Assembly: GCF_004337505.1 (NCBI RefSeq)
Contig: NZ_SJZI01000002.1
Span: forward strand, 435,351-499,350
Reading direction: 5' to 3'
Length of the DNA: 64,000 bases
Source: Flaviaestuariibacter flavus
Lineage (GTDB): Bacteria; Bacteroidota; Bacteroidia; Chitinophagales; Chitinophagaceae
The notes beneath the pieces were generated by a model. The model was not told the DNA's origin and did no database searches. It was given only the letters and a program-made list of their open reading frames with translations. This document shows positions 35,054-42,791 of this stretch, in pieces. Both the position numbers and the translations under genes were made by a program. The number at the start of each line of letters is the position of its first letter. The stretch's first letter is position 1.

Positions 35054-36364
35054 ATGCCTACCCATATCAACTGCCCCAGCTGCGGCACCTCCGTGGATGT
35101 TGAAGAAGTGCTTTCCGCCGATGCCGAGCAGCGGATCCGGCAGCAATACGAGCAGGAGCTTCAGAAAAACCTTGCATCCATCAACAACGAAAAAAAGCGG
35201 CTGGAAGAAGAGCAGAAGTCCTTCGAAGAGAAAAAACGCCGCGAAAACGAACTGTTCCAGGAGCGCCTGAAGGCCGAGAAGCAGAAGCTGGAGACAGAAC
35301 TCAATGCTGAAAAGCGGCGCATCGAAAGTGAGCTCCAGCAGCAACTGAAGCAAAAGATCTCGGCCGATTACGAGAACCAGTTGCGCCTGCTGCAGCAAAA
35401 CGCAGCCGACAACGAGGCGAAGCTGAAAGATGCCCGGAAAAAGGAGCTTGAGTTTTTGCAGAAAGAGCAGGCCCTCAGGAACCGCGAGCAGGAACTCGAG
35501 ATCGCCATTCAGAAAAAGTTGCTTGAGGAGCGGAACATCCTGTCGCAGCAGATCCGCAAGGAAGAAGCCGAGCGCAACCAGCTCAAGGAAACTGAATATA
35601 CCCTCAAATTAAAAGAGCTGGAAAAGCAGCTCGAAGACCAGCGCAAATTGGCCGAGGAAATGAAGCGAAAGGCCGAACAGGGCTCCATGCAGCTCCAGGG
35701 CGAGGTGCAGGAGCTGCTGCTCGAATCGCTGCTGCGAGAAGCTTTTCCCACCGACGTCGTGCATGAAGTGGGCAAGGGCGTGGAAGGCGCCGACTGCATG
35801 CTGACCGTACAAAACCGCCTTGGGCAGGAAAGCGGCAAGATCATTTTTGAAAGCAAGCGCACCAAGGCTTTCCACAACGGCTGGATCGAAAAGCTCAAGA
35901 CCGATATGCGGGCCCAGGGCGCCGACGTGGCCATCCTGGTAACGGCCGTTTTCCCCAAGGACATGCATTGCTTCGGCGAGCGCGACGGCGTGTGGATCTG
36001 CACCTTCTCGGAGGTCATTGCCCTGACCAATGCGCTGCGCCACACGATCCTGCGTGTGTCGGAAGCCCGGAAGTCGGAAGAAAATAAGGGCGATAAGATG
36101 AACCTGCTCTATGGTTATCTCACCGGCGTGGAATTTCGCCAGCAGATCGAAACGATCGTTGAAGGTTTTCTTTCACTAAAAAACAACATCACCAAGGAGC
36201 GCATCCAGATGGAAAAAATGTGGAAGGAGCGCGAAAAGCAACTCGAGAAAGTGCTGCTGTCCACCTCGGGGATGTACGGCTCCATCAAGGGAATTGCGGG
36301 CGCCTCAATCGGCTCGATCCCGCTGCTGGATGATGGCGGCGATGTAGGCTTGTTAGACGAATAA
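35054..36364 (+). CDS. DUF2130 coiled-coil protein with nuclease-like C-terminus
   Basis: 436 aa from the ATG at 35054. It begins with a zinc-finger half (HINCPSCGTSVDVEEVLS), followed by a very long charged coiled coil (about 30-225), then the DUF2130 domain (about 230-400) with EAFPTDVVHEVGKGVEGADC, IIFESKRTKAFHNGWIEKLK and AILVTAVFPKDM. The E-x-K arrangement in IIFESKR resembles restriction-endonuclease-like cores, so a nuclease role is plausible but not shown. It stands alone and is convergent with the PPTase gene. Confidence 0.85.
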   Translation: MPTHINCPSCGTSVDVEEVLSADAEQRIRQQYEQELQKNLASINNEKKRLEEEQKSFEEKKRRENELFQERLKAEKQKLETELNAEKRRIESELQQQLKQKISADYENQLRLLQQNAADNEAKLKDARKKELEFLQKEQALRNREQELEIAIQKKLLEERNILSQQIRKEEAERNQLKETEYTLKLKELEKQLEDQRKLAEEMKRKAEQGSMQLQGEVQELLLESLLREAFPTDVVHEVGKGVEGADCMLTVQNRLGQESGKIIFESKRTKAFHNGWIEKLKTDMRAQGADVAILVTAVFPKDMHCFGERDGVWICTFSEVIALTNALRHTILRVSEARKSEENKGDKMNLLYGYLTGVEFRQQIETIVEGFLSLKNNITKERIQMEKMWKEREKQLEKVLLSTSGMYGSIKGIAGASIGSIPLLDDGGDVGLLDE

Positions 36365-36380
36365 CCGGAAGCAAGAGAAG

Positions 36381-36486
36381 GAACGCTGATTCCGCAAGCG
36401 GAATACGCGGATTGGTTAAGATTTGCGCAGGTGGTGGTACCGATATCTGCGTCAACCATAACAGATCATAAGAAATCTGCGTTCTT
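36381..36486. repeat. Inverted AT/GC word-repeat between convergent genes
   Basis: The left arm begins GAACGCTGATTCCGC (36381) and the right arm ends AAATCTGCGTTC (to 36483), which is its reverse complement with one mismatch. Between them the words ATACGCGGATT, GATTTGCGCAG and ATCTGCGTCAAC repeat the same theme. It could fold into a long hairpin or serve as terminator. Confidence 0.55.
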
Positions 36487-36491
36487 TCTCC

Positions 36492-37115
36492 CTACCCCGC
36501 CACATACGCCAGGCACAGGTCGCCCGTCATCCGGCAATGAACATCGAGCGGCTGCCCGAGCTCTTTTCCGAACAACAGGCTGAAGCGGCAGCCGGCTTCC
36601 GTATCCCTGACGGATTGCACCGGCATATCATGGCGGAAGTCGACATTGCCCTTTCCGTACCATTTGAAAACGGCTTCCTTGCTGCTCCATACCAGTGTGG
36701 CCAGCTCCGGGTCCGACCAGCACGCGGCGCCGGGAGCAATGCGTTGCTCTTCGACCGGCGAGAGAAACTTATGCCGGATCCGCTGCACTTTTTCAGAAAC
36801 CAGCTCGATGTCGATTCCCACGCGCAGCGAGCGGCTGGCAATCGCGGCTGCATAATCGCCGCAGTGCGAAACGGAGAAATGAAAGGCCTCGTCGTCAAGG
36901 AAAGGCTTGCGGGTATCGGCGATGCGGATGAGGGCCAGCGGGAAATCCGGGAACAGGTGCCGCAGCAGGTAGCGACCCGCCAGGTGCTGGAGCCGCTTGT
37001 GCGGATGCGTGATGGCGCGCTGGAGCGGCACATCGAAAAAGGCCTCCTCCTCGGCGATGTGCCAAACGGCCAGTCGCGTGTCCTTATCCACTTCCTGTTC
37101 AAAAAAGATCGGCAT
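36492..37115 (-). CDS. 4'-phosphopantetheinyl transferase (Sfp type)
   Basis: 207 aa. Transfers phosphopantetheine from CoA to carrier proteins. Sfp signature: HFSVSHCGDYAAAIAS, Mg-binding GIDIEL, and WSSKEAVFKWYGKG. The length (~207) suits the Sfp/AcpT superfamily. No PKS/NRPS genes are in the window, so it may serve fatty acid ACP. Confidence 0.9.
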   Translation of the reverse strand: MPIFFEQEVDKDTRLAVWHIAEEEAFFDVPLQRAITHPHKRLQHLAGRYLLRHLFPDFPLALIRIADTRKPFLDDEAFHFSVSHCGDYAAAIASRSLRVGIDIELVSEKVQRIRHKFLSPVEEQRIAPGAACWSDPELATLVWSSKEAVFKWYGKGNVDFRHDMPVQSVRDTEAGCRFSLLFGKELGQPLDVHCRMTGDLCLAYVAG

Positions 37116-37203
37116 CGTTTTGCTGTTTTCCGGTATTTTGGCGCGTCCGAAGATACCTACAGTAAATACTTAAAGTATTTTTCGACACCGATAAACCCGC
37201 CAC

Positions 37204-37740
37204 ATGATCCTTTCCGACAAACGCATACTCGAAGAAATCAGCAAGGGCACCATCCTCGTTCGGCCCTATGACCGCTCCTGCCTCGGCAGCAACAGCTATG
37301 ATGTGCACCTCGGGAAGACGCTGGCCACCTACCGCAATCACATTCTCGACGCGAAGCAGCACAACGAGATCGAATATTTCGAGATACCCGAAGAGGGCTT
37401 TGTGCTCTACCCGCACATCTTCTACCTCGGCGTAACGCTGGAATACACGGAAACCCATGCACATGTACCGTTTCTCGAAGGCAAATCGTCTACGGGGCGC
37501 CTCGGCATCGATATCCACGCCACCGCCGGCAAGGGCGATGTCGGCTTCTGCGGCCACTGGACACTGGAAATCTCGGTGAAGCAACCCGTGCGCGTTTATG
37601 CCGGCATGCCCGTGGGACAGCTGATCTACTTCCCGGTAGACGGAGAGATCGAAGTGGCTTACAACCAGAAGGCCAATGCGAAATATAGCTACCAGATCGA
37701 CAAGCCCGTGGAATCGATGATGTGGAAGAACAAGTTCTAG
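37204..37740 (+). CDS. dcd: dCTP deaminase
   Basis: 178 aa, trimeric dUTPase-fold enzyme converting dCTP to dUTP. Motifs: MILSDKRILEEISKGTI, YDRSCLGSNSYDVHLG, EGKSSTGRLGIDIHATAG and the catalytic Glu in GHWTLEIS. The upstream sequence TATTTTTC is close to a -7 box. Confidence 0.94.
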   Translation: MILSDKRILEEISKGTILVRPYDRSCLGSNSYDVHLGKTLATYRNHILDAKQHNEIEYFEIPEEGFVLYPHIFYLGVTLEYTETHAHVPFLEGKSSTGRLGIDIHATAGKGDVGFCGHWTLEISVKQPVRVYAGMPVGQLIYFPVDGEIEVAYNQKANAKYSYQIDKPVESMMWKNKF

Positions 37741-37764
37741 TTGATCGGTTATTTGGTTAATTCC
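37741..37764 (+). repeat. Octamer array after dcd
   Basis: TTGATCGG, TTATTTGG, TTAATTCC in 8-nt register, starting at the first base after the dcd stop. Part of it (GGTTATTTG) is complementary to CAAATAACC at 37838-37846. Confidence 0.5.
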
Positions 37765-37847
37765 TAAGAAGCCTGTCATTCCCGATATCTTTCCTTTCAG
37801 CAAAGCTGCATCTGTGTTCTGCACGACTTACCGCGTTCAAATAACCT

Positions 37848-37871
37848 CAGAAATCCAGAATTTCAGAACCT
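37848..37871 (+). repeat. CAGAA octamer array before tspO stop
   Basis: CAGAAATC, CAGAATTT, CAGAACCT in 8-nt register, directly downstream of the tspO pseudogene on its strand. Confidence 0.5.
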
Positions 37872-37873
37872 TT

Positions 37874-38347
37874 CTAGTGGCCGTTCAATCTCCAGATGCT
37901 GAAGGTGAGCATCGCCGCGAAGCTTACCCATGCGATATAGGGAACCAGCATCCAGGCTGCCGGCCGGCTGGTGCGGGCGAAGGCGAAAATGGTGAGGAGA
38001 ATGGCGATCCAGAGCAGCAGGATTTCTGCGAAAGCGGCGCCGATGCGATGCATCCCGAAAAATAACAGCGACCAGCAGAAATTCAGGAACAGCTGGACAC
38101 TCCATAAAATGATCGCCCTTTGCCGTGCAGCACTGCCGGGGCTTTTCCACACTTAATAAAAGGCGATTCCCATCAGGATATAAAGCACCGTCCATACGGG
38201 TCCGAACACCCATCCCGGCGGGTTCCAGGAGGGCCGTGCAATGGCCCTGTACCAGCTTCCCGGGCCAGTTTCGGTGAATGCCGCGGCCGATGCGGCCACC
38301 AGCTGCGGGATGACAAGTGAAAGGATAAGCCTGTAGCCGTTTTTCAT
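37874..38347 (-). pseudogene. tspO: TspO/MBR family protein, interrupted by one ochre codon
   Basis: The frame is a full-length TspO (157 codons) except for TAA at 38153-38155, after 64 codons (GIAFY-stop-VWKSPGSA). Both halves are in the same frame and well conserved: [19 protein letters not shown] with the pocket residues of the first helices, then FLNFCWSLLFFGMHRIG and MLVPYIAWVSFAAMLTF. TspO proteins bind tetrapyrroles and cholesterol-like ligands. The frame has no other lesion, so the mutation is recent, or the stop is read through, or it is a sequencing error. Confidence 0.85.
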
Positions 38348-38403
38348 ACCGACCTAAACAAACGAAAAAGGATTTGGCTCACTTTGCGAACGCCTCGCTT
38401 AAA

Positions 38404-38438
38404 TATTCTTTATTCGATATTCATTATTCGATATTCAA
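38404..38438 (+). repeat. TATTCNN heptamer array (5 units)
   Basis: TATTCTT, TATTCGA, TATTCAT, TATTCGA, TATTCAA in 7-nt register. On the minus strand the words read GAATATC-like and the first begins inside the TGA stop of the DUF3810 gene. Confidence 0.7.
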
Positions 38439-39529
38439 ATGGCATCCGCGCCATATTTCTTGTAATAGGCCAGCAGCCAGCGCACCACTTCGTCGTAGGT
38501 CTCGATCCCTTTTTTCTGGTTGTTGAGCTTAAGATACTGATCGTAAAACTTCATCACCAGCGGCTCTACCGAGTTGCGGGTTCGCATCACGTACCGCAGG
38601 TATTCCCGCCGGTCGCGGCGCACCCGGAAATGGGCGGTCCGCCGGAGCACGTATGCTTCCATCGGGTCCATAGCGCTGTAATCGGCCAGCACATAGGAGT
38701 ACATTTCATAATAGGCCGCATAAACAAAATCGGGGTTTCCCGAAGCGCGCCCGGCGAGAAAGCCGGCGAAGTTCGCTTCATTCTCCTTGGCATAACCAAG
38801 TTGGTGGCCCATTTCATGGCAAACCACAAATGGACGGATAAAGACCGGGATGCCCGTATGCACCTGGGCTTCGGCAGTAAAGGGGTTATAATAACCGGTA
38901 AAGCCGAAGTAATGTCCTACCGGCGACAGCAGCGAGGGTTTTATCGAGGGGTTGGAATAAGCGAGGAAAGGGTAAGGACCCGCTGCTTTTTGATAGGCTG
39001 CCACGGCTTCACCGAACAGCACCCCATGACGGGCAAGGCGCCCGCGCCGCGCCGTATCCACCCGGTCGCCCCAGGTACAGAGCCGCGCCTGCAGCAGGTG
39101 GGCCAGCCCGGGCAGCAGTGCCGTGTCGCGTGGTTCCAGGTGCAGGTCAAGACTGTGAGCGATATCGGTACGGCTGTAGTTCAGGCCCCAGAGCAGCTGA
39201 AACAGGAGGTAGACGGAAAGCGCGATCTTTGCAGCCCGAGAAAGGGGGCGCGCCCAGTTGCCCAGCGCGAGCTTACGTTGGGCCGCCCGGCGGAGGAAGC
39301 GAAAGAGCTGCCAGGCGAGGTAGACGACAGCGGCGCCATATAAGAGGTCGCCTATCGAGAAAGGAACCCAGCCGAAGAGCGCACGGAGCCCGCGGCTCAG
39401 GGGCGGGTAAAGGCCCTGGCTGTACCACCGCTCCACGCGGCCGGCATCAGAAGAAAAGACCTGTACTACCACTACGGCAGCCGCTAAAATGAGCAGGAAA
39501 GGGTCGCGGAAAGGGCTTTTGCCGGTCAT
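38435..39529 (-). CDS. DUF3810 membrane-anchored metallopeptidase-like protein
   Basis: 364 aa. Three hydrophobic N-terminal helices (about 10-26, 52-78, 100-115), then a domain with the zinc-peptidase motif HEMGH (VCHEMGHQLGYAKENEANF, the downstream Glu as third ligand). The family is widespread in Bacteroidota with unknown substrate. The stop codon is shared with the start of a heptamer array. Confidence 0.85.
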   Translation of the reverse strand: MTGKSPFRDPFLLILAAAVVVVQVFSSDAGRVERWYSQGLYPPLSRGLRALFGWVPFSIGDLLYGAAVVYLAWQLFRFLRRAAQRKLALGNWARPLSRAAKIALSVYLLFQLLWGLNYSRTDIAHSLDLHLEPRDTALLPGLAHLLQARLCTWGDRVDTARRGRLARHGVLFGEAVAAYQKAAGPYPFLAYSNPSIKPSLLSPVGHYFGFTGYYNPFTAEAQVHTGIPVFIRPFVVCHEMGHQLGYAKENEANFAGFLAGRASGNPDFVYAAYYEMYSYVLADYSAMDPMEAYVLRRTAHFRVRRDRREYLRYVMRTRNSVEPLVMKFYDQYLKLNNQKKGIETYDEVVRWLLAYYKKYGADAI

Positions 39530-39588
39530 TCAGGGCCTTATTCGTTAAATTTCTTGGGGCAAAATAGCCCTTTTTACCCTTTTTGCCT

Positions 39589-39596
39589 TACCTTTG
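39589..39596 (+). promoter_or_regulatory. -7 box of DUF177-rpmF-plsX
   Basis: TACCTTTG, 33 nt upstream of the DUF177 ATG at 39630. Confidence 0.65.
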
Positions 39597-39629
39597 CGCT
39601 CCGAATTTCAAGGATTTAAACCCAGGATC

Positions 39630-40187
39630 ATGACCCACCGGCGGGAGTTTGAAATAGCGTTTGTTGGATTAAAGCCGGGTGTTCATGAATACCTGTATGA
39701 AGTCAATGATTCGTTCTTTGAGGAGTTTGGAGAGCAGGATTTCCGGAAGACGGGTGCCACGGTACGCCTCTTCCTGGAAAAGAACACGGGCTTTATGCGC
39801 CTGCGGTTCGAGGTTGGCGGCAAGACCGAAGTAACCTGCGACCGTTGCGCATCGGAGCTCCCCCTGCAGCTGTTCGACGAATTTAACCTCACGGTGAAAA
39901 TGGTGGAAGACCCCGAAACCATGAACGACCAGGAGGAAGACCCGGACGTCTATTATATCGGCCGCGGCGAAAGCCACCTCGATGTAAAGAACTGGATCTA
40001 CGAATTCGTCAGCCTCAGCATCCCGATGCAGAAGACCTGCGAGTTCGAGAATATGGACGGACCGCACTGCAGCCCCGATGCCAGGCGCCTGCTTAACGAC
40101 ATGCGCCCGGTGGAAGGACCCAAAGAAAACCCGCTCTGGAAAGGCCTGGAGAAGTTCCGGGACCTCGAAGGAGAGGAAAACAATTGA
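39630..40187 (+). CDS. DUF177 (YceD) protein
   Basis: 185 aa from the ATG at 39630. Hallmark cysteines in VTCDRCASELPLQL (about 70-83) and, further on, an acidic stretch NDQEEDPDVYYIG. YceD/DUF177 is linked to 23S rRNA processing in other phyla and is nearly always encoded just before rpmF, as here. The TGA stop forms the first bases of a heptamer array. Confidence 0.9.
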   Translation: MTHRREFEIAFVGLKPGVHEYLYEVNDSFFEEFGEQDFRKTGATVRLFLEKNTGFMRLRFEVGGKTEVTCDRCASELPLQLFDEFNLTVKMVEDPETMNDQEEDPDVYYIGRGESHLDVKNWIYEFVSLSIPMQKTCEFENMDGPHCSPDARRLLNDMRPVEGPKENPLWKGLEKFRDLEGEENN

Positions 40188-40220
40188 TCTCAGATGTCAG
40201 ATCGCAGATCTAAGATCTGG
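40186..40220 (+). repeat. GATCNNA heptamer array, copy 1 (5 units)
   Basis: GATCTCA, GATGTCA, GATCGCA, GATCTAA, GATCTGG in 7-nt register, starting at the GA of the DUF177 TGA stop codon. Confidence 0.7.
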
Positions 40221-40235
40221 CTGCCGAGAACAATA

Positions 40236-40263
40236 GATCCGAGATCTGAGATCAGAGATCGAT
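40236..40263 (+). repeat. GATCNGA heptamer array, copy 2 (4 units)
   Basis: GATCCGA, GATCTGA, GATCAGA, GATCGAT in 7-nt register, 15 bp after copy 1. GATC is palindromic, so the two blocks can also pair with each other. Weaker 14-nt repeats (CGTTTGACGATCCC / CGTTTCACGATACC) continue toward rpmF at about 40302-40329. Confidence 0.68.
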
Positions 40264-40355
40264 AGATTTTTGTAACACGTGGAAGGAAAGCGTTGCGATT
40301 TTCGTTTGACGATCCCCGTTTCACGATACCGATAACAGAATAAAAAAACCGAGTT

Positions 40356-40544
40356 ATGCCTAATCCTAAACGCAGACATTCGCAGCAACGCAGCGCCAAG
40401 CGCCGCACGCACTACAAGGCCGTAGCCCCCACGCTGTCCACCGATAAGACCACCGGCGACATCCATGTACGTCACCGTGCCCACGTAAGTGAAGGCAACC
40501 TGATGTACAAAGGACAAGTTGTGGTTGAAGGTTTCAAGAAGTAA
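40356..40544 (+). CDS. rpmF: 50S ribosomal protein L32
   Basis: 62 aa. Classical L32 start [19 protein letters not shown]. No cysteines are present, so this is a zinc-independent (C-minus) L32. It lies between DUF177 and plsX in the usual order. Confidence 0.97.
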   Translation: MPNPKRRHSQQRSAKRRTHYKAVAPTLSTDKTTGDIHVRHRAHVSEGNLMYKGQVVVEGFKK

Positions 40545-40601
40545 GCGACACCTTTTTTCGAACATCCATGATTCCGCTGACCGGTGGAACCATGGATTTT
40601 T

Positions 40602-40609
40602 TATTTTTG
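40602..40609 (+). promoter_or_regulatory. -7 box of plsX
   Basis: TATTTTTG, 7 nt upstream of the plsX ATG, indicating an internal promoter after rpmF. Confidence 0.6.
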
Positions 40610-40616
40610 GCGCTTC

Positions 40617-41540
40617 ATGAAGATCGGCATTGATATGATGGGCGGCGACTTCGCCCCCCTCGAAGCGGTCCGGGGCATCCGGCAGTACCTGCAAGACGGA
40701 CAAGCGCACCTGCTGTTGCTCGGCGACGAGGCACAGGTGGCACCCCTCCTGGAACAGGAAGGCATCCCCGCCGGGAAGTATACCCTCGTACATGCACCCC
40801 AGGTGATCGATATGCATGAGCATCCAACCCGGGCGCTCAAGGAAAAGCAGCAATCGTCGATCGCTATCGGCTTCCACCTCCTGGCTTCGGGTAAGATGGA
40901 CGCCTTCATCTCCGCCGGCAACACCGGTGCGATGCTGGTGGGCTCACTTTACGCCCTCAAGCCCCTGGAAGGGGTGCTTCGCCCCACCATTTCCACAATT
41001 ATTCCGAAAGAGAACGGCAAGACCGGGCTCCTGCTCGACGTCGGCCTCAATTCCGACTGCAAGCCGGAGCACCTGAACCAGTTTGCACGGATGGGCTCCA
41101 TCTATGCCCGGCACATCCTGGGCATCGACAACCCGCGTGTCGCCCTCCTCAATATCGGCGAGGAAGAAGGCAAGGGCAACCTCCTGGCGCAGGCTACCTA
41201 TCCCCTGCTCAAAGCCAATACAGAGCTGAATTTCGTGGGCAACGTGGAAGGACGCGACATCCTGCTCGACAAGGCCGATGTAATGGTCTGCGACGGCTTC
41301 ACGGGCAATATCATTCTCAAGCTCGCCGAGTCGCTTTTCGAGATCGCGAAGCAAAAACAGATTGACCACGAATACTTCAATCGGTTCAATTTCGAAAACT
41401 ATGGCGGCACCCCCGTGCTCGGCATTTCAAAGCCCGTCATTATCGGTCACGGCATCTCGAAATCGATGGCTTTTCACAACATGATAACATTGGCACAGAA
41501 AATGATTTATACGGGAGTAATGCAGCAGATGTCGATATGA
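40617..41540 (+). CDS. plsX: Phosphate acyltransferase PlsX
   Basis: 307 aa from the ATG at 40617 (MKIGIDMMGGDFAPLEAV). Makes acyl-phosphate from acyl-ACP for phospholipid synthesis. Motifs: ISAGNTGAMLVGSLYALK, LLDVGLNSDCKPEHL, NIGEEEGKGN and the end SKSMAFHNMITLAQKMI. fabH, the usual next gene, is absent here. Confidence 0.95.
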   Translation: MKIGIDMMGGDFAPLEAVRGIRQYLQDGQAHLLLLGDEAQVAPLLEQEGIPAGKYTLVHAPQVIDMHEHPTRALKEKQQSSIAIGFHLLASGKMDAFISAGNTGAMLVGSLYALKPLEGVLRPTISTIIPKENGKTGLLLDVGLNSDCKPEHLNQFARMGSIYARHILGIDNPRVALLNIGEEEGKGNLLAQATYPLLKANTELNFVGNVEGRDILLDKADVMVCDGFTGNIILKLAESLFEIAKQKQIDHEYFNRFNFENYGGTPVLGISKPVIIGHGISKSMAFHNMITLAQKMIYTGVMQQMSI

Positions 41541-41588
41541 CGCAGTGAGGACAGGCAGGCTGCAGCGAACACCCTTAATCATTCAACC

Positions 41589-42443
41589 GTGAAACACCTA
41601 TTGTCCGGCCTGCTGCTCCTTGGCAGCATCAATCTCCTGCATGCCCAGGAACTCTCCGCTCCGGTAGCCATCAACAAGCAAAGCAACCCCGAGTACTTCA
41701 CCGTAGCTGCCACTTCCAGCGTAGCTCCTGCCGCCAGGCGCCTGACGCTGCAACAGCGCCGCATGTATTATCGCCTCGGCGAGCGCCTGGTGACCATCAA
41801 CAAGCAGGTTACCGATGAGAGCATGCCCTACGTTTTTATTTCCCTCCACAACAACGAAAGCGGTATTGCCGACGCGGCACGCCAGTCGATCTACACACAG
41901 GGCGGCACCCTGCTGGAGCTCCTCAACGACAACCAGCGGAATATCGAGTTCACGCTTTTCGATAAGGAAGTAAGCGTCGACCCCAACAACATCTTCACCC
42001 CGAAGGGCCGCAACCAGGACCTGGCTGTGAGCCGCAAGACCGATATGGTGATTGCACACCAGCTGAATGGCTTCGCTCAATTCCTGGTAGACGAGCTGCC
42101 TTATGAAAAAACGGTGGTGTCGGTCCACAGCAACGAAGCCGGCGATTTCACCATCAACGACTACAGCAAAAACGGCGAACGCGAGCGCGACGCATGGATG
42201 ATGTATCGCAATCCCTCCATCGACGAAAATGATTTCTTCGTAACCACGGATAAAGAAATTTTCCAGGCGCTGAAAACCCGCAACATGAATGTAGTGCTGC
42301 AAAGCGTGCGCTCGAAAGACGATGGCTCTCTGGGCGTGTATTGCAGCCGTACGCACCGCGCTTACCTCGGCATCGAAACACGCAAAGGACATAGCGAAGA
42401 ACAGCTGCGTATGGTGCAGATGGTGCGTGAAATTCTGCGCTAG
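41589..42443 (+). CDS. Secreted protein of unknown function with conserved His/Asn motifs
   Basis: 284 aa from a GTG at 41589, chosen because it begins a clear signal peptide (MKHLLSGLLLLGSINLLHAQ). Two motifs look catalytic: FISLHNNESGIADAA (about 78-92) and VSVHSNEAGDFTINDY, with DPNNIFTPKGRNQDL between them. The pairing of HNNE and HSNEAGD with an N-x-I-F-T segment recalls zinc carboxypeptidase-like or amidase-like proteins, but I cannot assign a family. A terminator-like hairpin is 35 bp beyond the stop. Confidence 0.6.
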   Translation: MKHLLSGLLLLGSINLLHAQELSAPVAINKQSNPEYFTVAATSSVAPAARRLTLQQRRMYYRLGERLVTINKQVTDESMPYVFISLHNNESGIADAARQSIYTQGGTLLELLNDNQRNIEFTLFDKEVSVDPNNIFTPKGRNQDLAVSRKTDMVIAHQLNGFAQFLVDELPYEKTVVSVHSNEAGDFTINDYSKNGERERDAWMMYRNPSIDENDFFVTTDKEIFQALKTRNMNVVLQSVRSKDDGSLGVYCSRTHRAYLGIETRKGHSEEQLRMVQMVREILR

Positions 42444-42475
42444 CGAAAAAAAATCTGCGCTTTTTTCAAAAATAT

Positions 42476-42506
42476 TTTGGCTGTTAAAAAACAGCCTTTA
42501 TTTTTG
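42476..42506 (+). promoter_or_regulatory. Full -33/-7 promoter of tRNA-Lys, overlapping a terminator hairpin
   Basis: TTTG (42476-42479), 19-nt spacer, TATTTTTG (42499-42506): the complete Bacteroidota consensus. The spacer is the hairpin GGCTGTT / AACAGCC (42479-42496), whose T-rich tail is the -7 box, so the terminator of the preceding gene and the tRNA promoter share bases. Confidence 0.75.
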
Positions 42507-42557
42507 CACTCCCAACGCAAACGGGTTGATGCTCAACGGGAACGAAAAGCATCAAAA

Positions 42558-42630
42558 GATCTGGTAGCTCAGTTGGTAGAGCAATACACTTTTAATGTAT
42601 GGGCCCTGGGTTCGAGTCCCAGCCGGATCA
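42558..42630 (+). tRNA. tRNA-Lys(UUU)
   Basis: 73 nt. Acceptor GATCTGG pairs with CCGGATC, discriminator A; anticodon loop CTTTTAA gives UUU; T-loop GGTTCGAGTCC. CCA is not encoded. Confidence 0.97.
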
Positions 42631-42633
42631 CAA

Positions 42634-42659
42634 ACAAAGCCTCCTTCGGGAGGCTTTGT
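42634..42659 (+). terminator. Terminator of tRNA-Lys
   Basis: 11-bp stem ACAAAGCCTCC / GGAGGCTTTGT with TTCG tetraloop. Confidence 0.85.
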
Positions 42660-42671
42660 TGTTTTCGGCTT

Positions 42672-42706
42672 GAATGTTCAATATTCAATGCTCAATTTTC
42701 AATCTT
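42672..42706 (+). repeat. CAATNTT heptamer array, left arm (5 units)
   Basis: GAATGTT, CAATATT, CAATGCT, CAATTTT, CAATCTT in 7-nt register. Inverted partner of 42730-42757. Confidence 0.7.
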
Positions 42707-42729
42707 CAAGCAGGGTGCACTCGTGCCTT

Positions 42730-42757
42730 GAACATTGAACATTGGATATTGAATGAT
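42730..42757 (+). repeat. GAACATT heptamer array, right arm (4 units)
   Basis: GAACATT, GAACATT, GGATATT, GAATGAT in 7-nt register. The reverse complement (CAATATC, CAATGTT, CAATGTT) matches the left arm at 42672, so the pair can form a hairpin upstream of the SDR gene. Confidence 0.7.
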
Positions 42758-42791
42758 TTTCTGAATACCTTAGGCACACAATCCTCCTCCT

